From: Grimontia hollisae CIP 101886
GTDB taxonomy: Bacteria; Pseudomonadota; Gammaproteobacteria; Enterobacterales; Vibrionaceae
DNA length: 64,000 bases
Direction: 5' to 3'
NCBI RefSeq assembly: GCF_000176515.1
Contig: NZ_ADAQ01000013.1
Location: 707,361 to 771,360, forward strand
Part shown: positions 1 through 11,970 of the stretch, piece by piece
Layout of the letters: each line of letters starts with the position of its first letter
Position numbering within the stretch: the first letter of the stretch is position 1
Notes under the pieces: model-generated
What the model saw: only the letters and a program-made list of their open reading frames with translations
What the model was told of the DNA's origin: nothing
Databases searched by the model: none
Translations under genes and position numbers: made by a program

Positions 1-791
1 AACTGCTGATTCGAACCTTCTGTGAAGCCGGAGAAGACAGCATTCTGTTCTGCCCGCCGACGTATGGCATGTATGCCATCAGCGCGGAAACTGCGGGTGT
101 GGCGCGTAAAACCGTGCCGCTGACTGATGAATGGCAACTGAACCTGCCGGAAATCGAGAAGAACCTTAGTAGCGTAAAACTGGTGTTTGTTTGTAGCCCT
201 AACAACCCCACCGGCAACCTGATTAACCGAGGTGACATTGAAGCCCTGCTGGAAATAACCGCTGGCCGCGCACTGGTGGTGATGGACGAAGCCTATATCG
301 ACTTCTGCCCGGAAGCTTCAACAGTCGACCTGTTAGTGCGTTATCCGAATCTTGCGATTCTGCGCACCCTGTCCAAAGCCTTTGCATTAGCAGGTTTACG
401 TTGTGGCTTTACGCTGGCAAATCCGCAAATCATCCAACTGATGACCAAGGTGATTGCGCCATACCCGGTGCCGGTACCGGTGACAGAAATTGCCTTGCAG
501 GCGCTGAACGAAGCGGGTCTTGCCCGCATGAAATACCAGGTGCTGGATTTGAATGCCAACCGCGCCTATTTGCAGGCGGGATTATCCATGTTGCCGGGCG
601 TGCAAGTGTTCGACGGTTACGGGAACTACCTGCTGGTGAAATTCCCAGACGCCGAGCTTCTGTTTTCAGTCCTTTGGGACAACGGTATTATCCTGCGCCG
701 CTCACCGATTGAAAGTTGCATCCGTATCAGCGTGGGCAACCGTGAAGAATGTGAAAAAACCCTGACCTTTATCCGCCAGCAACTGGCATAA
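1..791 (+). CDS. hisC: Histidinol-phosphate aminotransferase, 3' part
   Basis: PLP-dependent class II aminotransferase of histidine synthesis, converting imidazole-acetol phosphate to histidinol phosphate with glutamate as amino donor. The frame is open to the window edge (first full codon at base 3), so the N-terminus lies outside. Visible family marks are SPNNPTGN (substrate/PLP region), DEAYIDF (the Asp and Tyr that contact PLP) and [15 protein letters not shown], whose SKAF lysine is the Schiff-base residue. The C-terminal RISVGNREE stretch is also typical. It is followed after 25 bases by hisB in the same operon. The internal ATG at 69 is not the start, because conserved sequence ([19 protein letters not shown]) continues upstream of it. 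Confidence 0.97.
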   Translation, partial: LLIRTFCEAGEDSILFCPPTYGMYAISAETAGVARKTVPLTDEWQLNLPEIEKNLSSVKLVFVCSPNNPTGNLINRGDIEALLEITAGRALVVMDEAYIDFCPEASTVDLLVRYPNLAILRTLSKAFALAGLRCGFTLANPQIIQLMTKVIAPYPVPVPVTEIALQALNEAGLARMKYQVLDLNANRAYLQAGLSMLPGVQVFDGYGNYLLVKFPDAELLFSVLWDNGIILRRSPIESCIRISVGNREECEKTLTFIRQQLA

Positions 792-816
792 AGAGCACAA
801 CAAAAAGGAATTTGTA

Positions 817-1884
817 GTGAAAGAAAAAATCCTCTTTATTGACCGTGATGGCACGCTGATTGTTGAGCCTCCAGTCGATTTTCAGGTCGACCGCCTCGAC
901 AAGCTCAAGCTAGAGCCTTTCGTCATCCCTGCCCTGCTGGCACTGCAAGACGCTGGCTACAAGCTGGTGATGGTGACGAATCAAGACGGTCTGGGCACTG
1001 ACAGCTACCCACAGGAAGATTTCGACGTCCCACACAACATGATGATGGAGATTTTCGAATCTCAGGGCGTGAAATTTGCTGACGTTTTGATTTGCCCGCA
1101 CTTCGACCACGAAGGTTGTAGCTGCCGTAAGCCAAAACTCGGCCTGGTAAAAGACTATCTCCAACAAGGCCGCGTAGATTTCAAAACCTCTGCCGTGATT
1201 GGCGATCGCCAGACCGACCTGCAACTGGCAGAAAACATGGCCATCCGTGGCATTCAATACAATCCGGAGACCATGGGCTGGCAGCAAATTCTGAAGGATT
1301 TAACCACTAACCCGCGCGTGGCAACCGTTGTACGTACCACCAAAGAAACGGACATCCGCATCACGGTGAACCTCGACGAAACCGGCGGCAACAAAATCAA
1401 CACCGGTCTGGGCTTCTTTGACCACATGCTGGATCAAATCGCGACCCACGGCGGCTTTCGTATGGAAGTGGCAGTAGAAGGCGACCTGCACATCGACGAT
1501 CACCACACCGTAGAAGACACGGCGCTGGCGCTAGGTCAGGCACTCAAAGAGGCGCTGGGTAACAAACGTGGCATTGGCCGTTTCGGTTTCAGTTTGCCCA
1601 TGGATGAGTGTCTGGCACAGTGTGCGCTGGATTTGTCTGGCCGCCCTTACCTCAAGTTCGACGCGACGTTCTCTCAAGACAAAGTTGGCGATCTTTCGAC
1701 CGAAATGGTTGAGCACTTCTTCCGCTCACTGACCGACACCATGGCCTGTACCCTGCATCTGTCATCAGACGGCGACAACACGCACCACATCGTGGAAAGC
1801 CTGTTCAAAGCCTACGGCCGCACATTGCGTCAGGCAATCCGCGTAGAAGGTAATGAGTTGCCAAGCAGCAAAGGGGTGTTGTAA
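817..1884 (+). CDS. hisB: Bifunctional histidinol-phosphatase / imidazoleglycerol-phosphate dehydratase
   Basis: A 355-residue fusion typical of Gammaproteobacteria. The N-terminal HAD phosphatase (about 1-165) begins FIDRDGT, with the nucleophile/acid Asp pair, and carries a zinc-binding [14 protein letters not shown] loop. The C-terminal dehydratase (about 167-355) has the metal-binding [15 protein letters not shown] and DDHHTVED motifs and a second HHIVE set near the end. It catalyses two non-adjacent steps of histidine synthesis. The start is GTG at 817, preceded by AAGGAA at a good distance. The stop overlaps the hisH start by one base (TAATG), so translation is probably coupled. Confidence 0.98.
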   Translation: MKEKILFIDRDGTLIVEPPVDFQVDRLDKLKLEPFVIPALLALQDAGYKLVMVTNQDGLGTDSYPQEDFDVPHNMMMEIFESQGVKFADVLICPHFDHEGCSCRKPKLGLVKDYLQQGRVDFKTSAVIGDRQTDLQLAENMAIRGIQYNPETMGWQQILKDLTTNPRVATVVRTTKETDIRITVNLDETGGNKINTGLGFFDHMLDQIATHGGFRMEVAVEGDLHIDDHHTVEDTALALGQALKEALGNKRGIGRFGFSLPMDECLAQCALDLSGRPYLKFDATFSQDKVGDLSTEMVEHFFRSLTDTMACTLHLSSDGDNTHHIVESLFKAYGRTLRQAIRVEGNELPSSKGVL

Positions 1885-2486
1885 TGAGCGATGCAAAAAT
1901 TGTCATCATCGACACGGGCTGCGCAAACGTCAGCTCGGTGCGTTTTGCGATTGAACGCCTCGGTTACGACGTCACTATCAGCCGCGACCCAGACGTCGTG
2001 CTGGCCGCAGATAAACTCTTTCTGCCGGGTGTAGGCACTGCGTCTGAGGCGATGAAAAACCTTGAAGAGCGAGACCTGATTTCACTGGTACGTGAAGTCA
2101 AACAGCCACTTCTCGGCATTTGCCTTGGTATGCAGCTTCTGGGTAAATCTTCGCAGGAAGGCAAAGAGCAGGTGAACTGCTTAGGCCATGTAGGTGCCGA
2201 CACCACCTTAATGGAAACGGGCGAATTACCACTTCCCCACATGGGTTGGAATACGGTAACTCCAGTGAACAATCACCCGCTGTTTAAAGACATTCCGGAA
2301 AACAGCTATTTCTACTTTGTTCACAGCTACGCCATGCCAGTGGGTGATTACACCATTGGCCAGTGCGACTACGGCAAGCCGTTTACTGCGGCGGTGCAAA
2401 GTGGCAACTATTACGGTGTGCAATTTCACCCTGAGCGTTCCAGCAAAGCTGGCGCGCAACTGATTAAGAACTTTTTGGAGATGTAA
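1884..2486 (+). CDS. hisH: Imidazole glycerol phosphate synthase, glutaminase subunit
   Basis: Class I glutamine amidotransferase of 200 residues that hydrolyses glutamine and channels ammonia to HisF. The nucleophile elbow [10 protein letters not shown] holds the catalytic Cys, and the C-terminal GVQFHPERS supplies the catalytic His and Glu. [10 protein letters not shown] near residue 50 is the oxyanion-strand region. It works as a heterodimer with the HisF product three genes on. It overlaps hisB by one base and is followed by hisA after 6 bases. Confidence 0.97.
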   Translation: MSDAKIVIIDTGCANVSSVRFAIERLGYDVTISRDPDVVLAADKLFLPGVGTASEAMKNLEERDLISLVREVKQPLLGICLGMQLLGKSSQEGKEQVNCLGHVGADTTLMETGELPLPHMGWNTVTPVNNHPLFKDIPENSYFYFVHSYAMPVGDYTIGQCDYGKPFTAAVQSGNYYGVQFHPERSSKAGAQLIKNFLEM

Positions 2487-3981
<1,495 letters not shown>

Positions 3982-3985
<4 letters not shown>

Positions 3986-4623
3986 GCAATACACCATCAA
4001 ACGCGGCACTCGCTGATAGTATCGACTGGGAAAAAGTAGACGGTCTGGTGCCCGCCATTGTCCAGAACGCGAAAAGCGGACAGGTTCTGATGATGGGATA
4101 TATGAATCAAGATGCATTATCAACAACGCTGGATACCGAGCAGGTCACCTTTTTCTCCCGTACCAAGGAGCGCCTTTGGACCAAAGGCGAAACCTCCGGC
4201 AATGTGCTGCGTCTCAAACACATCACTGTGGACTGCGACAGAGATACCCTGCTGGTTCAAGCCGACCCTATTGGCCCAACCTGCCATCTTGGCACTGAAA
4301 CCTGCTGGGGAGAAGACGACACCAACAAACCTGCTCTGGTGTTTCTTCATCAACTGGAGCAGGTGCTGGCTTCCCGTCGAGGATCCGATCCTTCAACGTC
4401 TTATACGGCGTCCCTGTATGCCAAGGGCGCCAAGCGCATTTCGCAGAAAGTGGGCGAAGAAGGCGTCGAAGTCGCGCTTGCAGCGACGTCGGGCGATAAA
4501 GAAGAGTTGATCAATGAGTCAGCAGACCTGATGTACCATCTTTTGGTACTGCTGCAAGATCAGGGCTTTTCGCTCGAAGACGTGGTCAATAAACTAAAGG
4601 AACGTCACAAGTCACACGCCTAA
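3982..4623 (+). CDS. hisI: Bifunctional phosphoribosyl-AMP cyclohydrolase / phosphoribosyl-ATP pyrophosphatase
   Basis: Fusion of HisI (about 1-120) and HisE (about 125-213), catalysing steps 3 and 2 of histidine synthesis. The cyclohydrolase part shows [26 protein letters not shown] and the zinc/magnesium cluster DCDRDTLL with CHLGTETCW. The pyrophosphatase part has the helical [13 protein letters not shown]...[13 protein letters not shown] signature of MazG-like nucleotide pyrophosphatases. This is the last gene of the his operon, overlapping hisF by four bases and followed by a hairpin terminator. Confidence 0.97.
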
Positions 4624-4634
4624 CTGTGACCAAG

Positions 4635-4667
4635 AAAAGGCAATGTCGAAAGAGATTGTCTTTTTTT
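4635..4667 (+). terminator. Rho-independent terminator of the his operon
   Basis: AAAAGGCAAT (4635-4644) pairs with ATTGTCTTTT (4655-4664), with one G-U pair and a 10-base loop, and the T run continues to 4667. It lies 12 bases after the hisIE stop and before the pse promoter region. Confidence 0.7.
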
Positions 4668-4744
4668 CATCACCTAATCACGATGTAGGCATTTTTCTCC
4701 CACCGTCATTGGCGCTATCAGTTAGAATTTCAATCAGATACTGA

Positions 4745-6906
<2,162 letters not shown>

Positions 6907-6913
6907 GGACAAA

Positions 6914-7615
6914 ATGAAAGTCTGTATTATTCCTGCCCGCAGTGGCAGCAAGCGCATTCCGGGGAAAAATCTCAAGGCCTTTATTGGCAGGCCAATCATT
7001 GCCTACGCCATTGATGTGGCAAAAATATCAGGCCTGTTTGACCGCATCATGGTATCGACAGACAGCGAAGAGATTGCAAGCATCGCCAAAGAGCATGGCG
7101 CTGAGGTACCGTTCCTCCGTCCTGCAGACATTGCTGATGATCATGCCACGACATTAGATGTCATCAAACACGCTATTGAATGGCTGCAAGAGAACGATGC
7201 CCGTTCTCTGGATGCAGTCTGTTGCCTTTACGCCACGGTGCCGTTTATCCGCGTTCAGGATCTTGAAAAAGGCCTGACGCTACTGGACAAAGAGCAAACC
7301 CAGTACACTTTCGCTGCCACGCGTTTCTCCTTCCCTATTCAACGCAGTATTCGAATAAATGATGAAGGCAATGTGGACATGTTCTGGCCAGAACATTTCT
7401 CTACCCGCTCACAGGATTTAGAAACCGCTTACCATGATGCAGGAATGTTCTACTGGGGTAAGCCAGAGGCATTTCTTTCCGGTTTACCGATTTTCGCTCC
7501 GCACTCCAAAGCGGTGCAGATCCCCCATTTCCGTGTCCAGGATATCGATGAACCGGATGACTGGATTCGCGCCGAAATGCTCTATCAAATCCTTAAGCAA
7601 CGGGACGAGTTATGA
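6914..7615 (+). CDS. pseF: Pseudaminic acid cytidylyltransferase
   Basis: Activates pseudaminic acid with CTP to give CMP-pseudaminic acid. The N-terminal IIPARSGSKRIPGKN is the nucleotide-binding signature of CMP-sialic-acid-synthetase-like enzymes, and DRIMVSTDSEEIA and the QDIDEPDDW near the C-terminus also fit. I chose ATG 6914 (233 residues) because GAGGAC lies at the right distance. An in-frame ATG 21 bases upstream would start inside pseC and has no clear ribosome-binding site. The stop overlaps the pseGH start (ATGA). Confidence 0.94.
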   Translation: MKVCIIPARSGSKRIPGKNLKAFIGRPIIAYAIDVAKISGLFDRIMVSTDSEEIASIAKEHGAEVPFLRPADIADDHATTLDVIKHAIEWLQENDARSLDAVCCLYATVPFIRVQDLEKGLTLLDKEQTQYTFAATRFSFPIQRSIRINDEGNVDMFWPEHFSTRSQDLETAYHDAGMFYWGKPEAFLSGLPIFAPHSKAVQIPHFRVQDIDEPDDWIRAEMLYQILKQRDEL

Positions 7616-9192
7616 AGATAGCGATTCGCGTTGACGCCTCCCGCCAGATTGGTACTGGGCACATCATGCGGTGTCTGGTACTGGCCCAAAAGCTGATTGA
7701 ACGCGGCCATCAAGCCATCATGGTCAGCCGCCCCCTGACCGGCAACCTTATTGATTACTGTAAAAACCAGGGCATTGACGTTATTTCTTTGAGTGCTATT
7801 GAAGAAACCTTTCTCCCTGACGCCGGAGACTACCGACATTGGCTAGGAGTGACTCAGGAATCCGATGTGAAGGAAACAGTGGCTGTACTGCAACACGTTA
7901 ATCCTGATTGGGTAATCATGGATCACTACGCCTTGGACCGCACTTGGCAAACACAAATGCGTTCTTTAGGGATAAAAGTACTTGTCATCGACGATCTTGC
8001 CAATCGCCATCATGATTGTGATGTGTTACTCGATCACAATCCCTGGCCGGACTTTGAAAACCGCTATCATCAACTTGTGCCAAAAGACTGTACTCAACTT
8101 TTAGGGCCAAAATTCGGATTACTCCGCCCACACTTTTCAGAACTCCGCCAACATCCACCTGCACTGAAGAATGTGATACTGGCCTTTTTCAGCGGCACAG
8201 ATCCCAGTGGCGAGTGCATGAAACTGCTCAATGCCTGCAAACATTTTGACTCTTTGCCTTTCAGGCTCCACATTGTTTACGGCCTCTCTAATCCCCAAAA
8301 GGCTGAACTACGCGCGTTTCCACTGCCTGAATTCGTCACGCTGTCCGAAAGCCTTGCTGATTATGAAGCGGAGCTTGCAGCCTGTCGCTATGCTTTTGGT
8401 GGCGCAGGTGTCAGTGCTATTGAACGTGCAAGCCTAGGTATTCCTGGCACCTTGGTATCCATGGCCGAGAACCAGCGTTTGATGGCAGAGCATCTTGGTG
8501 CCAGTGGCCTTTATCGTTACTTGGGCGTAAGTAATAACACCACAGAATATGACTATGTCAGCGAATTGAGGTGGTTGTCAGATAACTGGAACACCCTGCC
8601 CTATCGTCTTGAAAAATCCGATATCGACGGCAACGGCGCTACGCGGGTAGTTGAGATGATGGAACAACGTGCGTATATGCCTGGAAATATCGCATTTCGT
8701 GCAATGACTACAGATGACCTTGCAATGGTACGAAGCTGGCGAAATGCACCACATGTCAGGAACAAGATGTTCACTCAACATGAAATCAGCGCAGAGGAAC
8801 ATGAACGTTGGTTTGCCAACGCCTCGAGCGATACAGCAAATCAGTTTTTTATTGCGATGTCTGAGGATACGCCGGTTGGCATGGTCTCTTTTACCAATAT
8901 TGAAAGACAAACCAACACTGCAGAGTGGGGATTCTATAAATCACCCGAAGCACCCGCAGGCACTGGCTTTGCCATGTTATCCGAAGCTTTGAGTTTGGGA
9001 TTCAAGAACCTTGGATTGGACGGTATTCGCAGTCGAGTACTTTGCATCAACCCAAACGTGATTCACCTTCATGACAAACTTGGCTTTTCGAAGGGCAAGG
9101 ACATCCAGACCCTTATCACTGTAGACGGAAACATAGACTATTTTTCTTTCTTCCTTTCGTGCGAAGCGTGGAAAGGTGGCACAACATTATGA
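7612..9192 (+). CDS. pseG: PseG-PseH fusion: UDP-sugar hydrolase plus N-acetyltransferase of pseudaminic acid synthesis
   Basis: A 526-residue protein with two enzymes in one chain. Residues 1 to about 350 are PseG, which removes UDP from UDP-2,4-diacetamido-2,4,6-trideoxy-beta-L-altropyranose. The N-terminal DASRQIGTGHIMRCL holds the catalytic His17, and FGGAGVSAIERASLGIPG lies in the GT-B-like C-terminal half. Residues about 360-526 are a GNAT acetyltransferase matching PseH, which acetylates the C4 amino group. FRAMTTDDLAMVRSWRN and EWGFYKSPEAPAGTGFAM are recognisable. The order of reactions is PseB, PseC, PseH, PseG, PseI, PseF, so the fusion joins two consecutive steps. It overlaps both neighbours by four bases. 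Confidence 0.92.
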   Translation: MKIAIRVDASRQIGTGHIMRCLVLAQKLIERGHQAIMVSRPLTGNLIDYCKNQGIDVISLSAIEETFLPDAGDYRHWLGVTQESDVKETVAVLQHVNPDWVIMDHYALDRTWQTQMRSLGIKVLVIDDLANRHHDCDVLLDHNPWPDFENRYHQLVPKDCTQLLGPKFGLLRPHFSELRQHPPALKNVILAFFSGTDPSGECMKLLNACKHFDSLPFRLHIVYGLSNPQKAELRAFPLPEFVTLSESLADYEAELAACRYAFGGAGVSAIERASLGIPGTLVSMAENQRLMAEHLGASGLYRYLGVSNNTTEYDYVSELRWLSDNWNTLPYRLEKSDIDGNGATRVVEMMEQRAYMPGNIAFRAMTTDDLAMVRSWRNAPHVRNKMFTQHEISAEEHERWFANASSDTANQFFIAMSEDTPVGMVSFTNIERQTNTAEWGFYKSPEAPAGTGFAMLSEALSLGFKNLGLDGIRSRVLCINPNVIHLHDKLGFSKGKDIQTLITVDGNIDYFSFFLSCEAWKGGTTL

Positions 9193-10238
9193 CGCAATGT
9201 ATTACCATCAATGGCCGTAAGATTGGCCCTGAGCACAAACCTTATATTATTGCTGAAATGTCGGCCAACCATAACGGTTCGATTGAGCGCGCTTTTCAGA
9301 CCATCGAAATGGCAAAACGCGCAGGCGCGGATGCGATTAAGATGCAGAGCTACACCGCTGACACCATTACCCTGAACTGCGATTCGGAGGCATTTCAAAT
9401 CAAAGGTGGGCTGTGGGATGGCCGAACGCTTTACGATTTATATCAAGAAGCCCACACACCGTTTGAGTGGCACAAACCGCTGTTCGAAAAAGCGCGAGAA
9501 GTTGGCATCACGTTGTTTAGCACACCGTTTGATTTTACGGCCGTGGATTTGCTGGAAGATCTCAATGTACCAGCCTACAAAATCGCCTCATTTGAAGCCG
9601 TCGATCTCCCCTTGATTCGTTATGTCGCACAAACCGGCAAGCCGATGATCATTTCAACAGGTATGGCAAACAATGAAGAGATTGCAGAAGCCGTTGTCAC
9701 TGCGCGTGATAATGGCTGCCAACAGCTGGTGTTATTGCATTGTATCAGTGCATACCCTGCGCCAGCATCACAGAGCCACCTTCGCACCATTCCTGATTTG
9801 GCAAAGCGCTTTGGCGTGATAAGTGGGTTGTCTGACCACACTTTAGGTACCACAGTGTCTGTGGCGGCAATTGCACTTGGCGCGTCGGTGATTGAAAAAC
9901 ACGTCACATTGAGCCGCAACGAACCAGGTCCAGACGCCACCTTTTCATTAGAACCGGATGAATTGACAACGCTTTGCAAAGAGACAGAAACCGCATGGCA
10001 GGCATTAGGTCAAGCGGGTTACCAGCTAAAGGATGCAGAGAAAGGCAATGTGCAGTTTCGCCGTTCGCTTTATGTGGTCCAGAACATAAAGAAAGGCGAA
10101 ACCCTGACTGCACAAAACGTGCGGAGTATTCGTCCAGGCTTGGGCCTTGCACCAAAGCATTTTGATGCTGTTATGGGAAAAATAGCTCGGCATGACATCC
10201 CTCGCGGTACAGCCTTAAGTTGGGATTTGATTTACTAA
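9189..10238 (+). CDS. pseI: Pseudaminic acid synthase
   Basis: NeuB-type synthase condensing the PseG product with phosphoenolpyruvate to pseudaminic acid. The N-terminal TIM barrel (about 1-285) shows IAEMSANHNGS, KMQSYTADTIT, FSTPFD, KIASFE, STGMA, GLSDHTLG and EKHVTL. The C-terminal SAF (antifreeze-like) domain spans about 290-349 and ends RGTALSWDLI. I chose ATG 9189 (349 residues). It overlaps the pseGH stop as ATGA and is preceded by AAAGGTGG, whereas an in-frame codon 30 bases upstream would lie inside pseGH. It is the last gene of the cassette. Confidence 0.95.
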   Translation: MTQCITINGRKIGPEHKPYIIAEMSANHNGSIERAFQTIEMAKRAGADAIKMQSYTADTITLNCDSEAFQIKGGLWDGRTLYDLYQEAHTPFEWHKPLFEKAREVGITLFSTPFDFTAVDLLEDLNVPAYKIASFEAVDLPLIRYVAQTGKPMIISTGMANNEEIAEAVVTARDNGCQQLVLLHCISAYPAPASQSHLRTIPDLAKRFGVISGLSDHTLGTTVSVAAIALGASVIEKHVTLSRNEPGPDATFSLEPDELTTLCKETETAWQALGQAGYQLKDAEKGNVQFRRSLYVVQNIKKGETLTAQNVRSIRPGLGLAPKHFDAVMGKIARHDIPRGTALSWDLIY

Positions 10239-10249
10239 CGACTGAAACG

Positions 10250-10280
10250 AAAAAACAAAGCCCACTCACGTGGGCCTTGT
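10250..10280. terminator. Terminator between pseI and the fdh operon (convergent)
   Basis: GCCCAC (10260-10265) and GTGGGC (10270-10275) form a stem with a four-base loop. Read leftwards it is followed by TTTGTTTTTT (10250-10259), so it best serves the minus-strand formate dehydrogenase operon. Read rightwards the T tract is poor, but the hairpin may also stop pse transcription. Confidence 0.65.
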
Positions 10281-10300
10281 GTCATTTAATGATTACACTC

Positions 10301-11299
10301 TCAGGTCCTTTGCTGCTCTTTCGCTTCTGTCGATGGGGCAGCACTTTCACCTTGAATTTCATCCAGCCAAAGCTTGTGGTGTTGTTTCGCCCAACTTTCA
10401 TCCACATAGCCCGTCGTCATACCTTCTAACGCACCTTCAGTACCAGCAGTACCGATGTATATATGACCGAATGCAGCCGCTAACAAGCCCAATGACGCTA
10501 TGCCATGCAACAGGTTTGCTATCTGCATATTGTCACGGGTTTGACCAAAGATAGGGAAATCCATCACAAGGCCGGTAATGCATACCACGACACCGACAGT
10601 TGCCAGCAACCAGAACCAGGCTTTCTCACCACCGTTACAAAACCCTGCATCGGGGTGTTTGCCATTAGGCAAGATGCCACCGCCCTGCTTGAACCACTCA
10701 ATATCGACTTTGTTGATGAAGTTGTTTTTCATCCACTTCACCAGCATACAAAGCAGACCAATCACAAATAGCGGACCAAGGTAATTGTGCGCCAATTTCG
10801 CTGCGTAGATGATGCTTCCCCACACCACTTCCGGAGCCACTGGTTTGATGAAATGCTTACCGTAAAGCAGCAATACACCCGTGATCCCCAGGATCAAAAA
10901 GTTAATCGCAGTAAACCAGTGCAGGGCGCGTTCAAATGGCGTCCAGCGCATCACCTTCTTACCCGTGCGTTCATGTGCCAGCGCAACACGTCCTGCCCAA
11001 AGGTAAAACAACAGCAGGCCACCTGCAGAACCACCAAGGAAAAGCAGGCCTATCGGACTGATCCACTCATTGCGGATCCGTCGCCAGCGCTCACCATCCA
11101 CATTGATAAGTTGGCCTGCCTCTGCCCCCTTCGCAGTGGTATAGCCGGACTCACCAGCACGCACTTCTTTCCAGAATTCTGCCCCCGCCAACTGCACCAT
11201 TTCTTTCTGGGGATCGGCCTTGGCGCCTTCTTCGGCAGTACCCAACGGTGACCAAATACTTATTATCACCATGAACATCGCGAGCAATGCTCTAAACAT
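10301..11299 (-). CDS. Formate dehydrogenase, cytochrome b subunit (gamma)
   Basis: Membrane anchor of a respiratory formate dehydrogenase, 332 residues, FdnI/FdoI-like. It has a cleavable signal-like N-terminus (about 1-22, ending GTAEE), a periplasmic stretch, and then five likely hydrophobic segments (ISPIGLLFLGG, ALHWFTAINFLILG, YLGPLFVIGLL, FWLLATVGVVVCITG, LLHGIASLGLLAAAFGH). Several His residues (HW, HN, HG, HIY) fit two b-type haems. It would carry electrons from the beta subunit to quinone. GGAGGAGA precedes the ATG. It is the last gene of the operon and longer than E. coli FdnI because of the N-terminal extension, as seen in FdhC of epsilonproteobacteria and Shewanella-type enzymes. 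Confidence 0.92.
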   Translation of the reverse strand: MFRALLAMFMVIISIWSPLGTAEEGAKADPQKEMVQLAGAEFWKEVRAGESGYTTAKGAEAGQLINVDGERWRRIRNEWISPIGLLFLGGSAGGLLLFYLWAGRVALAHERTGKKVMRWTPFERALHWFTAINFLILGITGVLLLYGKHFIKPVAPEVVWGSIIYAAKLAHNYLGPLFVIGLLCMLVKWMKNNFINKVDIEWFKQGGGILPNGKHPDAGFCNGGEKAWFWLLATVGVVVCITGLVMDFPIFGQTRDNMQIANLLHGIASLGLLAAAFGHIYIGTAGTEGALEGMTTGYVDESWAKQHHKLWLDEIQGESAAPSTEAKEQQRT

Positions 11300-11350
11300 A
11301 TCTCTCCTCCCGACACTGCGGAGTAACTGCTCCGCAGTGTCTCATGCTAA

Positions 11351-11956
11351 TCAGCTTTTGGTTGCATCATAAGCGAGGTCATCGCCATTGGTCCAACCCG
11401 CGCCTTTCGCACCGCGCTCTACCACGCGTTGGCGGAAAATAGCAGACACTTTCTCGGCATCACCGGCAAGTAGCGCCTTGGTTGAACAAAGCTCTGCACA
11501 CATTGGCAGCTTGCCTTCGGCAATACGGTTTGCACCATATTTCTCACGTTCTGCAGCCGAACCATCCGGCTCTGGACCGCCAGCACAGAACGTACATTTA
11601 TCCATTTTACCGCGCTCGCCGAACGCTGAGGTTTTCGGGAACTGTGGCGCCCCGAACGGACAGGCAAACAGACAGTAACCACAACCGATGCAAGTATCTT
11701 TGTTGTGCAGAACAATACCGTCTTCAGTTCTGTAGAAGCAGTCTGCCGGACAAACCGCCATACAAGGCGCATCCGTGCAGTGCATACAAGCCACCGAAAT
11801 AGAGTTCTCGCCTGGTTCACCGTCATTCAGGGTAACGACACGGCGACGCTGGATTCCCCAGGTTACCGCATCATCGTTTGCGTTTTTACACGCCGTGACA
11901 CAGCCGTTACATTCAATGCAGCGTTTGGTATCACACAGAAATTTCATATTCGCCAT
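11351..11956 (-). CDS. fdhB: Formate dehydrogenase, iron-sulphur subunit (beta)
   Basis: A 201-residue electron-transfer subunit with sixteen-cysteine, four [4Fe-4S] architecture: CDTKRCIECNGCVTACK, CMHCTDAPCMAVCP, CIGCGYCLFACPFG, and CTFC...CAELC. It starts MANMKFLCDTKRC without its own signal peptide, so it is presumably exported together with the Tat-signal-bearing alpha subunit. It lacks the C-terminal membrane helix of E. coli FdnH, so anchoring must depend on the gamma subunit. AAAGGAGC precedes the start. It lies between the alpha and gamma genes with 14- and 51-base gaps. Confidence 0.95.
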   Translation of the reverse strand: MANMKFLCDTKRCIECNGCVTACKNANDDAVTWGIQRRRVVTLNDGEPGENSISVACMHCTDAPCMAVCPADCFYRTEDGIVLHNKDTCIGCGYCLFACPFGAPQFPKTSAFGERGKMDKCTFCAGGPEPDGSAAEREKYGANRIAEGKLPMCAELCSTKALLAGDAEKVSAIFRQRVVERGAKGAGWTNGDDLAYDATKS

Positions 11957-11970
11957 AACATCTGCTCCTT

